Below, piece by piece: positions 27,479 through 36,987 of a DNA stretch of 64,000 bases; position 1 is the stretch's first letter; the number at the start of each line of letters is the position of its first letter. Both the position numbers and the translations under genes were made by a program. This DNA comes from Picocystis sp. L7 (taxonomy: Eukaryota; Chlorophyta; Picocystophyceae; Picocystales; Picocystaceae): contig QXJR01000018.1 of assembly GCA_020975725.1 (NCBI GenBank), positions 124,001 through 188,000 on the forward strand, given 5' to 3'. Below the pieces are notes generated by a model, which did not search any database, was not told where the DNA came from, and saw nothing but the letters and a program-made list of their open reading frames with translations.

Positions 27479-27961
27479 TCAGGGTTGGTTGGAAGTGCGT
27501 GTCTTGTCGTGGGTGGTGGTGCCGAACGACGTGGCCATCAGGCTCGAAACAGCCACGACGGTGAGAGGTAGACGAAGGCGCATGTACCACGTGGGAAAGG
27601 CCCGTTTCCTACCATAGCGGAAGTCCACTGCGTATGCAAGGCCCAATCCAGCTGCTGCAGTGGCCGCACCAAGGGAGGTCGACATGGCCGTCGTCGGCCA
27701 CGCAATCAAGGAAGGAACCACGCTCCACGCCAACCTACCCGGTGCGGAAGATGTCGCAGCCGCGCCAGGTGCGACGACGCAACCCCAATGCACCGCACCC
27801 AGGAACGAGAGGATGGAAGCACCGTACGCCACCTGAAGCTTCCCTGCGCTCCGTTTCGCCTCCTCCGACATCGGCATGCGTTCCACCACCGGATGGGACA
27901 GCACCACGAAAGGAACCGCTCCTGCAGCGCCTAGGAGACGCGCTGCATTCCTCGTGTCCAT
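27479..27961 (-). CDS. DUF3429 membrane protein (TMEM69-like)
   Basis: The 160-residue hydrophobic protein has four to five membrane segments. It carries the family-typical VAYGASILSFLGAVHWGCVV segment, a second block (AWSVVPSLIAWPTTAM) and a third (AAAGLGLAYAVDFRYGRK) ending in PTWYMRLRLPLTVVAVSSLM. This is the DUF3429 pattern found in bacterial and mitochondrial inner-membrane proteins. ATG 27961 fits with the TTAAC elements at 28003 and 28014. The open frame that continues upstream overlaps the shared promoter and the divergent SET gene and was rejected. Molecular function is not established. Confidence 0.78.
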   Translation of the reverse strand: MDTRNAARLLGAAGAVPFVVLSHPVVERMPMSEEAKRSAGKLQVAYGASILSFLGAVHWGCVVAPGAAATSSAPGRLAWSVVPSLIAWPTTAMSTSLGAATAAAGLGLAYAVDFRYGRKRAFPTWYMRLRLPLTVVAVSSLMATSFGTTTHDKTRTSNQP

Positions 27962-28186
27962 CGCCTTCGTCGGTCGCGCCACTCCTTCCACCGTCTTCCG
28001 ACTTAACACGAGCTTAACTTCGGTCCCCCCCCTCTTCTCCCCCCGTTCCTTCCGGGGAAGGGTTCCCAACTGTCCGGTCGCACAGACCCGGATCCGTCCG
28101 GGTTCGATAGGAAGCTCGTACGCCGGTAGACCCGACCGTACCTCCCTTTCGAACCGGGGTCTCGGCGGCGCGATTTCGTGTCGGAA
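27962..28186. promoter_or_regulatory. Shared divergent promoter of the DUF3429 and SET-domain genes
   Basis: A 225-bp bidirectional spacer with TTAAC at 28003 and 28014 on the DUF3429 side. A CCGGGTTCGATAGG / CCCTTTCGAACCGGGG cluster at 28108-28160 lies on the SET side. Confidence 0.5.
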
Positions 28187-29890
28187 ATGGCGTCGGACGC
28201 GGCGAAACGAGAGGCGTCGAATGGAAGGCATGGCGGAGAGGGAACGAGACTGAAGGACTTCGAGAGATGGCTGGAGAAAATGGGCGTCACGTGGAACCGC
28301 GAAGGGATCGAGTTCGTCACTCGAACGAATGGATTCGGCGTGGTCGCCAAGAGGGACGTCGATGCCGGAGAAACCTTGGCTCGTGTCCCCATGGATGCTT
28401 GCTTGACCGCAAAAAACTGCTGCGTGGCCGAACAGATAGCCAGCAGGAAACTCGGAGGTGGGCTGGCCTTGAGCGTGGCCATTGCTGCCGAAAGAGCCAG
28501 AGGGAAAGCCTCCAAATGGTACGAGTACCTGAATGCTATGGAGATGCCAGACGTACCTCTCCGTTGGAAACCGGAGGAGCTGGAGGAACTCACAGGAACC
28601 ACGATAGATGGTTTGGCCAGCAGGGACGCCTCCCACATCCGAGAGGATTATGACAACATCTTCAGGGAGGTCATTCCGAACATCGACCAAACACATGCCC
28701 TCGAAGCGGTGTGCCTCTTCTCCTCCAGGGCGTTTGGTGCAAGTGCCAGACGTAATGATGCAGAGACAAGCGACAGGAACGCTTCTATACCCAATCGCAT
28801 AGACAGAGACGAAGCTCTATCTGTGGGGAACGCCGATGGTTGCAGCTTGCCTTTGCAGAACCTGAACTGTGATTTCAAACAGCAAGGAAAAATCGCAGGT
28901 GCGTATTCCCACCCTGGGCTTGCATCCAGTTCACAAACTGCAGACATGCGGGCGAATTCGAAATGCACCGATCAAGGCATTTACGCAGAGGATGGAAGCT
29001 TGGCTGAGCCTGAGAATGGGATGGGTAGTTCCCTTTCTGATTATGATCAAGTATCATACGACGAGGAGGAAAGTGGTAGCGATAGCGAAGATGGCGGTGT
29101 CGAACAGGAGGAGGCAATGGTTCCCATAGCAGACATGTTCAACCACAGGGTAGCGGCTGTCAATCCTCCGCCTCAGTACCATGTGGTCATGGAAGGCGCG
29201 GGACAGTTTGTCCGTGAGGGTACTGCGGGTCGGGAAAGGCTACCACAACTACAAATCGGTATACTGGAAGAAGATGATACTTTGGTCATTGTCGCCTTAG
29301 CACCAGCCTTGCTAGGTAGTGAAATATGGAACACTTACGGAGAACTAGGAAATGCGGATCTCCTGAATAGATATGGGTTTACTGCTTCACACAACCCATT
29401 TGATACAGTTTGCATACAAATGGAAGATCTAGTCCATCAGGTCGAAGAAAGGTTCGGAAAACGCTGGTGTCGAAGAAGAACACGACTCGCTGCAAGAGTG
29501 CTCGAGGATGTGGATGGTTCCTTTGATATCTATGGCGACGTTTCTCTTGAAAAGAACTTGCATATTCTCCTGGAGCTTCTTCATGCCCCTGAAGAGGTTT
29601 TTGCTACACTGGAGCCTACAGAGGAAAGCATAAATGCACTCTTGGAGGGTGGTCTCAGCAAAGAAAGCGTGGATACGTTGATGAAGATTGCAAAATCGCA
29701 GCTGAACTGCTACCCACATTCCTTCCAGGAAGATGTGGAACTGTTTGAGACCGTGAAGGCAGGTTCAAGGCTGCACCATGCACTGGTACTACGCATGAGC
29801 GAGAAGCGCATTTGGAAACAGGTTCTGAGTTACGATTCATTGCATGGGAGTCAAGTTAAGAGACGAAAACTAGAAATTCAAGGCCATTGA
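28187..29890 (+). CDS. SET-domain protein lysine methyltransferase (SETD6/RKM/LSMT class)
   Basis: In this 567-residue protein the split SET domain starts with GIEFVTRTNGFGVVAKRDVD and GETLARVPMDACLT. The iSET helical insertion (SKWYEYLNAMEMPDVPLRWK) follows. The post-insertion part includes VPIADMFNHR, the NH motif that binds S-adenosylmethionine, and GSEIWNTYGELGNADLLNRYG, containing the catalytic Tyr. A Rubisco-LSMT-type substrate-binding domain fills the C-terminus. An acidic low-complexity insertion (YDEEESGSDSEDGGVEQEE) sits just before the NH motif. Substrates of this class include ribosomal proteins and Rubisco subunits; which applies here is unknown. There is no clear transit peptide. 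Confidence 0.85.
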   Translation: MASDAAKREASNGRHGGEGTRLKDFERWLEKMGVTWNREGIEFVTRTNGFGVVAKRDVDAGETLARVPMDACLTAKNCCVAEQIASRKLGGGLALSVAIAAERARGKASKWYEYLNAMEMPDVPLRWKPEELEELTGTTIDGLASRDASHIREDYDNIFREVIPNIDQTHALEAVCLFSSRAFGASARRNDAETSDRNASIPNRIDRDEALSVGNADGCSLPLQNLNCDFKQQGKIAGAYSHPGLASSSQTADMRANSKCTDQGIYAEDGSLAEPENGMGSSLSDYDQVSYDEEESGSDSEDGGVEQEEAMVPIADMFNHRVAAVNPPPQYHVVMEGAGQFVREGTAGRERLPQLQIGILEEDDTLVIVALAPALLGSEIWNTYGELGNADLLNRYGFTASHNPFDTVCIQMEDLVHQVEERFGKRWCRRRTRLAARVLEDVDGSFDIYGDVSLEKNLHILLELLHAPEEVFATLEPTEESINALLEGGLSKESVDTLMKIAKSQLNCYPHSFQEDVELFETVKAGSRLHHALVLRMSEKRIWKQVLSYDSLHGSQVKRRKLEIQGH

Positions 29891-30128
29891 TGCATTTTTA
29901 ACGCCCATGATTCAAGAGAAGAAAATGATTGCATTACCGTGTTCAAGTCCACCGTAACCACGGCAGGGTTGGCAGGGCGAAAGCATAGGACATTTATTGT
30001 TGGAGCAGGCTTTCACACGCCAACTTCCCCCGCGTTGCTTTCAGTGCTCCAATGGCATTTTCGCGGTGCGACTTCTCCGTTGCGACCGTCGTGCAGTTTC
30101 GAGTCATCATGTAGGTCCGTCGTGTGCA

Positions 30129-30467
30129 TCACTTGCTCAGGTTCTTCGGATCGGCGAGGACGAAGTTGGGTAGCTCGTAGCAGTATCCACGCTCGTCATA
30201 GCATTTGGTCATGTTCGGATCGACGATCTTCACTCCGGCACTTTCGAGCATTGTTTGTGCCGTTGCCAAGTCGTCACATTCCACCGCTGCACGCAGCACG
30301 AGCCAGATGTTCGCATCTCCTCCGTAGTAAGGTTGAGTGTCCCAGAACTCGCTTCGCTTCTGATCCAGTTCTTCTCTGGACATGGGTGTGTCGGACTTCC
30401 ACGTCATCTTCCGTTTCAGCACCACTTCATTGCCTGCGCCGCGCGGTTTGGATGCAAGGCATCCCAT
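30129..30467 (-). CDS. UBTD-like protein containing only the N-terminal domain
   Basis: The 112-residue protein starts MGCLASKPRG, a canonical N-myristoylation site with an adjacent Cys for palmitoylation. It then shows KRKMTWKSDTPMSREELDQ, RSEFWDTQPYYGG, IWLVLRAAVECDDLATAQTM and CYDERGYCYELPNFVLADP, the N-terminal domain of UBTD1/UBTD2 (DC-UbP). The C-terminal ubiquitin-like domain of animal members is absent; short forms of this type also occur in plants. In animals UBTD proteins bind UBE2D ubiquitin-conjugating enzymes. ATG 30467 is fixed by the myristoylation motif; the frame upstream is promoter with TTCGAA repeats. Confidence 0.8.
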   Translation of the reverse strand: MGCLASKPRGAGNEVVLKRKMTWKSDTPMSREELDQKRSEFWDTQPYYGGDANIWLVLRAAVECDDLATAQTMLESAGVKIVDPNMTKCYDERGYCYELPNFVLADPKNLSK

Positions 30468-31439
30468 CGCGAACCGCGCAGGCGGATGTTCGCGACCTGT
30501 TGTGTACACGTACGGTGGAGGTTCGATCCACTCTTGGGGGTTCGCCCGGGTTCGAACGCCTGGGAACCCCCTTTGGAAGGGCGGATAGACCCGGGTGGTT
30601 TCCCTTTCGAACCGGACGGAGCCTGGATGAGGGTGGAAGGACGGGATTGTGTGGCTGTAGTCCACAACCCCGAACAAGATCGAACACAACCGTCACAACC
30701 TTGGTGGGATCCCTCCCCGGTCGGCCGTTGGATGGATGGGGATCTTCCAGAATCGTCGAGGAGGGTAGGGCGGGGAGCAGCCGCGTCAAGCCGGATGCCC
30801 GACTAGATTTCCTTCGCCATCCTGGGGCACAACCCGAAGACAGATAGGTGCAATGGTGCTTTCAGAAAGGCAACTTTCCATCCAGAGCAGCTGCACCCAA
30901 CCTTCGCATGAATGGGAGGAAATGTCCACAGCTTGCCCTCTTGGACACAAGGACAGTGGCAATGGGAAGGAACGGGGTACCAGATTGCGGTGGACGTCGT
31001 CTTGGTCAGCATGTGAGCCTCGACGTTCCTGGCAATATTTGACGATGACACTCAGCCCCAGCGATGGTCCTTGCAACGTGCAAGTCATGCGAACATTTCA
31101 GTCAACCTGCATCATTGTTCAGGACCGCAATGTCCACTCTCCATGAATCGGGGCTCTTGCCCCTCGACTTCGCCTTCCTATGTGCCAGGAGAATGCGCTC
31201 TGACCTTTTTGAATCAACGACACGGAGACAAACAGGCTTTGTGGCAAGCCTTGGTCGCTCCCCTCCGGCCGGATGCCTCTTCAGGGCAAGCATAGGGGCG
31301 AACCGCCAGAGGGAGGTGACATGGGCAAAACGAACATTTATTTCCTTTACAGTGCCAAGGGGCGGGCGCTCCGCACCACGATGCTTGGCATATGCGTAGC
31401 ACCCTCCGTTTATTTGATCTCCTTGCTGTGCGGTCACCA
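30468..31439. other. Promoter of the UBTD-like gene plus an unresolved 750-bp stretch
   Basis: From 30510 to 30625 lies a promoter cluster (GGGTTCGAACGCC near 30550 and CCCTTTCGAACCGG near 30602). From 30690 to 31440 several frames on both strands are open for 75-130 codons. The best-looking one is minus strand 30803-31051, with a Cys-rich CHCPCVQ segment. No family or splice pattern decides between them, so no gene is called. Confidence 0.3.
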
Positions 31440-31988
31440 TCACACCCTGCGTCGGTCGCGGTTCTCGATGATGAGTTCGTTCACTCCCCAATCCTCGTAG
31501 CTGCCATCCGGCAGATACCTACGGATTGTAAAAGGGATCTTCCTCTCGTAAAGCTCCTTGCTCGCAATCTTCCGCAGCCGTGGAGTGAAGGAGTGGACAT
31601 TCGGAACGAACGTGTTCGTCTTTGGTCAGCTTGTTCACCTTCCAGCTCCGCGCGCAGGCTTCGTTCGCTCGTCTTCCTGCTCGTTTTCGCGGGCGCTCCT
31701 ACGACTCACCTCGAGCGGATCGGTCTCTCCAGACAGCTCGACCATGATGGGTGCGTTCATGGATATCTGCAGCGCGCGCGTGCCCAATACACGCGCTCTC
31801 TCGTACTTGGTCATGTACTTGGTCGTGATGCGAGGTCGATCGGTCTCTTCCGGTTCGACTTCTCGCACCTCCGGTGGCCGCTCTTCGGCGTCATCGGGGT
31901 ACTCGGCCCCTTCAGCTTCGTCTGGAAGGTCTTCCACGGCCACGTCTTCGCCGTATTCGTCGACTTCGTACGCGTCGTCGGCGTCCAT
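31440..31988 (-). CDS. RPB6: RNA polymerase subunit RPB6 (RPABC2), two exons
   Basis: Exons are complement(31710..31988) and complement(31440..31568), 135 residues. Exon 1 has the acidic N-terminal arm ([20 protein letters not shown]), then [20 protein letters not shown] and [18 protein letters not shown]. Exon 2 continues [20 protein letters not shown] and [13 protein letters not shown]. These are the near-invariant parts of the omega-like subunit shared by RNA polymerases I, II and III. The 141-bp intron has donor GTGAGT, branch-like AGCTGACC and acceptor GGAAG, phase 0. The extra C-terminal IENRDRRRV tail is longer than usual by a few residues. Exon 1 is GC-rich; exon 2 much less so. Confidence 0.95.
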
Positions 31989-33222
31989 CGCGGCGGATGC
32001 AGCGCGATGTGCGACGAATACCACACCGCCGCCGAACCTCTGAAAGGGACGCCTTCGGGTTCAGAAGGGAAACGTCCGCCTTTCAAAACCGCCATCGATC
32101 GGGATCCGACCGGACTGTAGAAGGATCCCCCGAGGCCGACGTGAGTTTCTTCTCTCGAAGCCAGAACCACGTGGAATGAGCCCCAATCGTCCTCGCCTGT
32201 GGATGGATTTGTACTGGTTGTGATGCATGTGCAATGCCGAGTGAGGGCCGCAAGTTGCATGAGCGTGCTACGCCCGCCGAATCAGCACCGTGTCGTGTAT
32301 GGGACCGGCAGGCGTCCCGTTCCATCGTAAGTCTAGATCGACCGTAACGACACTGAATTCCGAATGGTCACCTGGAGGACGCAAAAAGAAAACTTTGCGC
32401 ACTTTCGAATGGTGGACCCAAACCAAGCGGGTCGTCGATCGATCTCTCTCGCCGACCAACACGAAGGTAGTCCCGATATTATCAAGTGAAAAATCGTTAG
32501 GCGAGCATCTTCGATAAAGAAGGTTATCATTTGAGTGTGGAGGACTCCGGAATGACACTCAGCCTCTACCGGTCTCAAATCGATTCGTCTTTTGGCTGGA
32601 ATGTAGGATTGCAAATATGGTGGACAACCAATGAACTAGCAATCCCGTCCATTGTTAACGTACAAATTGATTTTCTTCCCTAAGAGCCATAGTTGTGTCG
32701 TCTTGGACACCGCAACGCAACACACAATTTGCAAGTAAGTTGGCGTGCAGGACAAGGTGTACTAATTATACCAACCTTGGTGGTTTTTCTTCGATGCGAC
32801 GAGCTTGTTTTGCACGAGTATATTCTCCCCACACCGAGGGTTTTATCACCGTCTGAATACCATCGTGGCTTGGGATGAAGATATGGGATTTTCCGATGTG
32901 ACCAACCAAGTTCCTAGAAACATGTGCACTTGTTGAGGAGGGCCAAGCCAAAAGAGCAACATCCATGTTGATCACCACTAGTTGGCTGCATTGGTGCACC
33001 CGTGCACTCCGCTCCATCCTCTTCCCTCGCACCAACGCACGCACCTCTTGTATCCGGGGCCTATCTTGTGTTCCCGCCCTGGTGTAGCTCTTTTCCCTGC
33101 ATCATCGATGCTCCATGTTCGTTTCCCGTCTTCCATGGAGTGGGGCTCCAGGATTGCACACTTGGGTGTGGCATTTCCTGTGGGAACAAGCAAGGGATTT
33201 CGGTGGTGGACCAAGGGTCGGC
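31989..33222. other. 1.2-kb divergent spacer with an AT-richer core
   Basis: It lies between RPB6 and the FHA gene, transcribed away from each other. From about 32440 to 32960 the base composition is clearly more AT-rich than the surroundings, with a GTTAAC at 32655-32660. Short open frames occur on the minus strand (32268-32558, 32766-33044) but neither has a recognisable domain. It could be a decayed insertion or simply regulatory DNA. Confidence 0.3.
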
Positions 33223-33679
33223 ATGGCGGATGAAATGGACCTGTCGGAAGTGGCCTTCTTCAAGCTCTGCTGGGGCCATGGCGAGTCGCGAAAGACCTAC
33301 TTGGGACGAAAGTACGAAGTGCTGATCGGAAGGGAGTCCAAGCTGCAAGAGGTGGACGTGAAGCTGAGTACGTGCGCCACGCCGACGGCTGGGAGCAAGG
33401 CAGGAAACCGAGCTGACGGACGAGGTTTGTCATCGTTTCGACGCAGATGATTCAGCACAGCTCTCAAGAAAACACGCCGTCATCTTCTACGATTTCGAGA
33501 AGAAAGGATGGTACGTCAAAGTGCTCAGCAAGAACGGGATCATGGTGCACAACAAGCTCAGGGGAGTAGATGCGGTAGACGAGCTCAAGCCGATCACATT
33601 CATGGATTTCGTGGGCGAGTGGGTGGAGTTTTACTTGCCCGAAGAAAGCTCACTGATCCCTTTTCCCTCGGAGGATTGA
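33223..33679 (+). CDS. FHA domain protein (FHA2/FHL1-like), two exons
   Basis: Exons are 33223..33367 and 33447..33679, 125 residues. Exon 1: MADEMDLSEVAFFKLCWGHG, YLGRKYEVLIGRESKLQEVD (the GR of FHA strand 3). Exon 2: DDSAQLSRKHAVIFYDFEKK (the SRKHA phosphopeptide-binding motif), WYVKVLSKNGIMVHNKLRGV (the KNG loop). The closest layout is the FHA2/FHL1-type transcription-factor FHA domain, here as a stand-alone protein. The 79-bp intron has donor GTACGT, branch-like GCTGACG and acceptor CGCAG, phase 1. Canonical FHA residues Gly-Arg, Ser-x-x-His and Asn-Gly are all present, so phosphothreonine binding is likely. Confidence 0.9.
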
Positions 33680-33820
33680 GTGCGCGGAGTCGAACCTTGG
33701 AAAAGAAGAAATAATTACACTGAAAGTACCCCGCCCTTCCCGTTCCTATGTACATGGCGTAGGGCAAGCGGGTGCCCCGCACAACGAAATGGATTCAGAA
33801 GTTTCAAGAGTTTTCTTGTC

Positions 33821-36151
33821 TTACCTACCCCTGTGCATCATTCTCTTCTGACCACTGGTAGAGCCAGCGCTGCCTTGTGACTTGCGTGCTGGACCTGTGA
33901 TATCCCAGAGCTTCACTGTCATCTTCAGTGCACCCACATCTACGGTTGCCTCCTGCTTCTTCGTAGACATTGAAACAACTTTCACGGCCTTAACGCCCAG
34001 CTGGCGCACGTAGACCATGTCCCCCACCACTGGCACAAAAGCAGCGGCGTTCCCATCCTCACCAGAGGGTGCTGCCTCGGGAGAAGGCACTTGCTTGGAT
34101 CGTGCTGGCGTGTGACCTCTCTTTTTACGCTGGCTTTGAATTTGCCCCTTCGCAGTAGCAATTTCTGCAAGCACGTTACGCGCAGCGGTGGCATATGCCA
34201 TGGCTTTGCGCTTCTCTACAGCGCGTTTGGCCTTCTGCAGATCCTCGTATAGTCTGTCAGCTTCCTTCATCAAGGCATGAGCTTCAGCGGTGCTGGCCCT
34301 TGTCCGCAGCCTAGCCTCTTCCAGCTGCACGATCAGTTCGTTGATCTCCACTCTATGCGTACCAAGCAGCTCTTTTGCTCTAGCCAAGATGTCCTCGTCC
34401 AAGCCCAACCTCTCCGCAATGTGGATGGCATTGGACCTTCCTGGGATTCCCCAAAGGAGCTGAAACGTCGGGGCAAGTTTTTCTTCATCAAATTCCACGC
34501 ACACGTTTTCGAAGCGGTCGTTGGAATACTTGAGAGCCTTCAACTCACTATGGTGTGTGGTTGCGATGGTCAAGGATGCACTTCCTGGACCGTCGCTGGC
34601 AAAGCTCTGCATGATGGCTGCCCCCAGGGCCGCTCCATCTTTCGGATCGGTTCCTGTACCTAGTTCATCAAGCAAAACGAGAGATTCGCTCGTGCATGCA
34701 TCGGCGATCGATTGTATTCGGGACACATGTCCAGAAAAGGTGGACAGGCTCGAATCCAGCGATTGCTCGTCGCCGATATCTGCATACACGTGGTCGAACC
34801 AGGGCACTAGTAGGGGCTCTTGAGCAGGGATGGGTATGCCTGCCTTGGCCATGAGGATGGCCAGTCCAATGGATTTGAGCGCCGCCGTTTTTCCACCCGT
34901 GTTGGGTCCGGTAATAAGCACTCCACGCACCCCTTGTCTGATGGTGACATCGATGGGCACGGGTCCTTGGTCTTCTGCTTCCGCTTCCGTCTCGTTCGAT
35001 TTGGTCTTCTTCTGGGGTCCCTTGGCACGTGGGCCGTTGACCAGAAGAGGATTGCGCAACTGTCTCAGACACATCCGGAGCCCTTGGTTGGCTTCCATGG
35101 GCGAAGAAGGGGTGCTTCCATCCATGTGTATGCCGTACTTGACCCTGGCCAGAACTGCATCCAGCCACACCACGGCTTGGAGGGCCTTTTCGATGTCTTC
35201 CACGACTTCCAGGAGCTCTCGCGAGAGCTCGAGGCACACGACCCTCTCTTGCTTGATCACCTCACGTTCTGCTTGCACCACGTCTTCGTTGTATCGCAGC
35301 ATCGACCTCGGTTCCACGTACACTTCTTTCCCATCCTCGCTCCTTCCCAGCACCAGTCCGTCTCCGCTCGAACCGTCTCGGACCGCCAGGCACGCGCGTC
35401 CTTGCACCACAGCCGGTCTTCCTCCTCGTTTGGCGGCTTCCATCAGCGCCTTCCTCCTCCTCTCTTGGGCGATTCGCTTCCTTTCGCGGGCGCGACGCAG
35501 CTCCGGTCGCGACACGTCGCGCACTTGGTCGCCGTCCGAGACGTCGATGGCGGATGCGATGCGCGCCGCGAGCGCATCCCGCGTCGCAAATCCCACCAGA
35601 GGTTCCGCCAAAGCCTCCAGGCGCACGCCGCGGTTCGCCATGGCGCCCACGGCGCGCCTGGCGCGCGCTGCCGCCGCCAATACCGACGCCGTGGCGGCGA
35701 TGGAGGAGGACGTGAGCGCCTGTCGCACCCTCAGGCGGCGCAACGAGGACGTGCATTCGTCCGTGCGTGCTTCTTCGAGGCGCAGAAGGTCGCTGGAGGC
35801 GCGCCAGAGGCGCTGCGCGTGCAAGGTCTCCTTTCCACGCGCCTGTGCGTCCACGCGAGAGGCCGTCGGCGACGTGGACGCCGCCATGCGCGCACCGGCG
35901 GAGGTGCTGGCGTGTCTTGCGACCGCCAAGGCCACCTCCCGCCATTGGAGGACGTCCAAGGAGGACGTGGACGCGCTCGCATGCGCCTCCGAAGCGCGAC
36001 ACGGCGTCGGAAGGACGTCCTGGCGCACCTGTGGCGCGTTGTGCGTCCTCTCCTGCCTCCACGGTGCGTTTCGAACCGCAGGTCCTCTCGTGTGCGTCCA
36101 TCCACGTCTCTGTAAGGCGCGCATCGCGATAAAACGTCCACCTGCGTCCAT
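33821..36151 (-). CDS. MUTS2B: MutS2-family ATPase without Smr domain (plant MutS2B type)
   Basis: The 776-residue protein has a basic N-terminal leader (MDAGGRFIAMRALQRRGWTH) suited to an organelle. The MutS core/lever part contains VLQWREVALAVARHASTSAG. The ATPase domain shows Walker A in GVLITGPNTGGKTAALKSIG, Walker B in LVLLDELGTGTDPKDGAALG, and TIATTHHSELKALKYSN. A coiled-coil segment and a KOW-like segment (VVGDMVYVRQLGVKAVKVVS) follow. The nuclease-like Smr domain that ends bacterial MutS2 is missing, as in plant MutS2B. The open frame extends upstream to 37075 through a minisatellite as an artificial Ser/His/Pro repeat; the TTCGAA promoter cluster at 36218-36300 places the true start at 36151 or 36124. 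Confidence 0.82.
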   Translation of the reverse strand: MDAGGRFIAMRALQRRGWTHTRGPAVRNAPWRQERTHNAPQVRQDVLPTPCRASEAHASASTSSLDVLQWREVALAVARHASTSAGARMAASTSPTASRVDAQARGKETLHAQRLWRASSDLLRLEEARTDECTSSLRRLRVRQALTSSSIAATASVLAAAARARRAVGAMANRGVRLEALAEPLVGFATRDALAARIASAIDVSDGDQVRDVSRPELRRARERKRIAQERRRKALMEAAKRGGRPAVVQGRACLAVRDGSSGDGLVLGRSEDGKEVYVEPRSMLRYNEDVVQAEREVIKQERVVCLELSRELLEVVEDIEKALQAVVWLDAVLARVKYGIHMDGSTPSSPMEANQGLRMCLRQLRNPLLVNGPRAKGPQKKTKSNETEAEAEDQGPVPIDVTIRQGVRGVLITGPNTGGKTAALKSIGLAILMAKAGIPIPAQEPLLVPWFDHVYADIGDEQSLDSSLSTFSGHVSRIQSIADACTSESLVLLDELGTGTDPKDGAALGAAIMQSFASDGPGSASLTIATTHHSELKALKYSNDRFENVCVEFDEEKLAPTFQLLWGIPGRSNAIHIAERLGLDEDILARAKELLGTHRVEINELIVQLEEARLRTRASTAEAHALMKEADRLYEDLQKAKRAVEKRKAMAYATAARNVLAEIATAKGQIQSQRKKRGHTPARSKQVPSPEAAPSGEDGNAAAFVPVVGDMVYVRQLGVKAVKVVSMSTKKQEATVDVGALKMTVKLWDITGPARKSQGSAGSTSGQKRMMHRGR

Positions 36152-36987
36152 GCGACGCGTCGGAACGCGTCGGTCCATCGCCTTCCGCCGACGTGGCGAA
36201 ACGTCGTCCTTTTCCTTCCGGTTTCGAACGGGATCGATGGTCCTTCGAACCCGAAAGCGATCGGGACTGAACCCGGATCGGGGTCCCTTTGGAACCCGAA
36301 CGATCCCAGGGGAGGGATGGCGAGACCGAGAAGCGAGACGAAAGGCGCATCCAACACTGTGGGTGGCCATGGCGAGGCGAAGGAAAGGACGAAAACAAGA
36401 TTCAGAGGACATGCAGGCCGAAAGCAGGAACGGACGTGGATCCTTGGGGACCGATGCCCAGCCAAAGGGGATCCCCAATCGAGAAGCAGCGGAGACAGAC
36501 GACGTGGAGCGATGAAGGAGAAGGGGAGCATCGAGAACGTGGCGAATGGGAAGGGTGTGAATGTGACGCTGCTGGCAAAGCGGGATTGGCCAGAGCGGGA
36601 GAGTGGTGACTGATGGTGATGATAATGTGGGAGGGATGACGGACAGTGGTGACAGATTGGGAGTTTTGAGAGAGAGTGGGGGTGGTGAGAGTGGTGAGAG
36701 TGGGAGTGGTGAGAGACTGGTGACAGAGTGGTGAGAGTGGGAGTGGTGAGAGAGTGGTGAGAGTGGGAGTCCAGAGTGGTGAGAGCGAGTTGGATTGGTG
36801 AGAGACTGGGACCGAGTGGGAGTCCTGAGGGAGAGTTGGGGTGGTGAGTGAGAGTGGGAGTGGTGAGAGAGTGGGAGTCCTGAGGGAGAGTTGGGGTGGT
36901 GAGACAGAGTGGGAGTGGTGAGAGCGTGGTGAGAGAGAGTGGGAGTGGTCAGAGAGTGGTGAGAGAGTGGAGACACGTGGAAGCGAG
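36152..36987. promoter_or_regulatory. Divergent spacer: MutS2B promoter, then minisatellite
   Basis: Promoter signature at 36215-36310 (GGTTTCGAACGGG near 36220, TCCTTCGAACCCG near 36243, CCCTTTGGAACCCG near 36285). The minisatellite listed separately fills about 36600-36965 up to the D27-like gene. Confidence 0.5.
36600..36965 (+). repeat. Purine/T-rich minisatellite (GAGAGTGGGAGTGGT type)
   Basis: Imperfect tandem repeats built from GAGAGTGGGAGTGGTGAGAG and shorter GAGAGTGGT units, with interspersed GAGTCCTGAGGGAGAGTTGG blocks that themselves recur. One strand has essentially no C-rich codons, which creates long open frames on the other strand with a Ser/His/Pro/Leu repeat. It lies in the divergent spacer between MutS2B and the D27-like gene, ending about 25 bp before the latter's start. 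Confidence 0.9.

Noticed and set aside
30786-31491. Several 75-130 codon frames between the UBTD-like gene and RPB6
   Set aside because: Frames on both strands are open and mutually exclusive; no family or splice evidence selects one.
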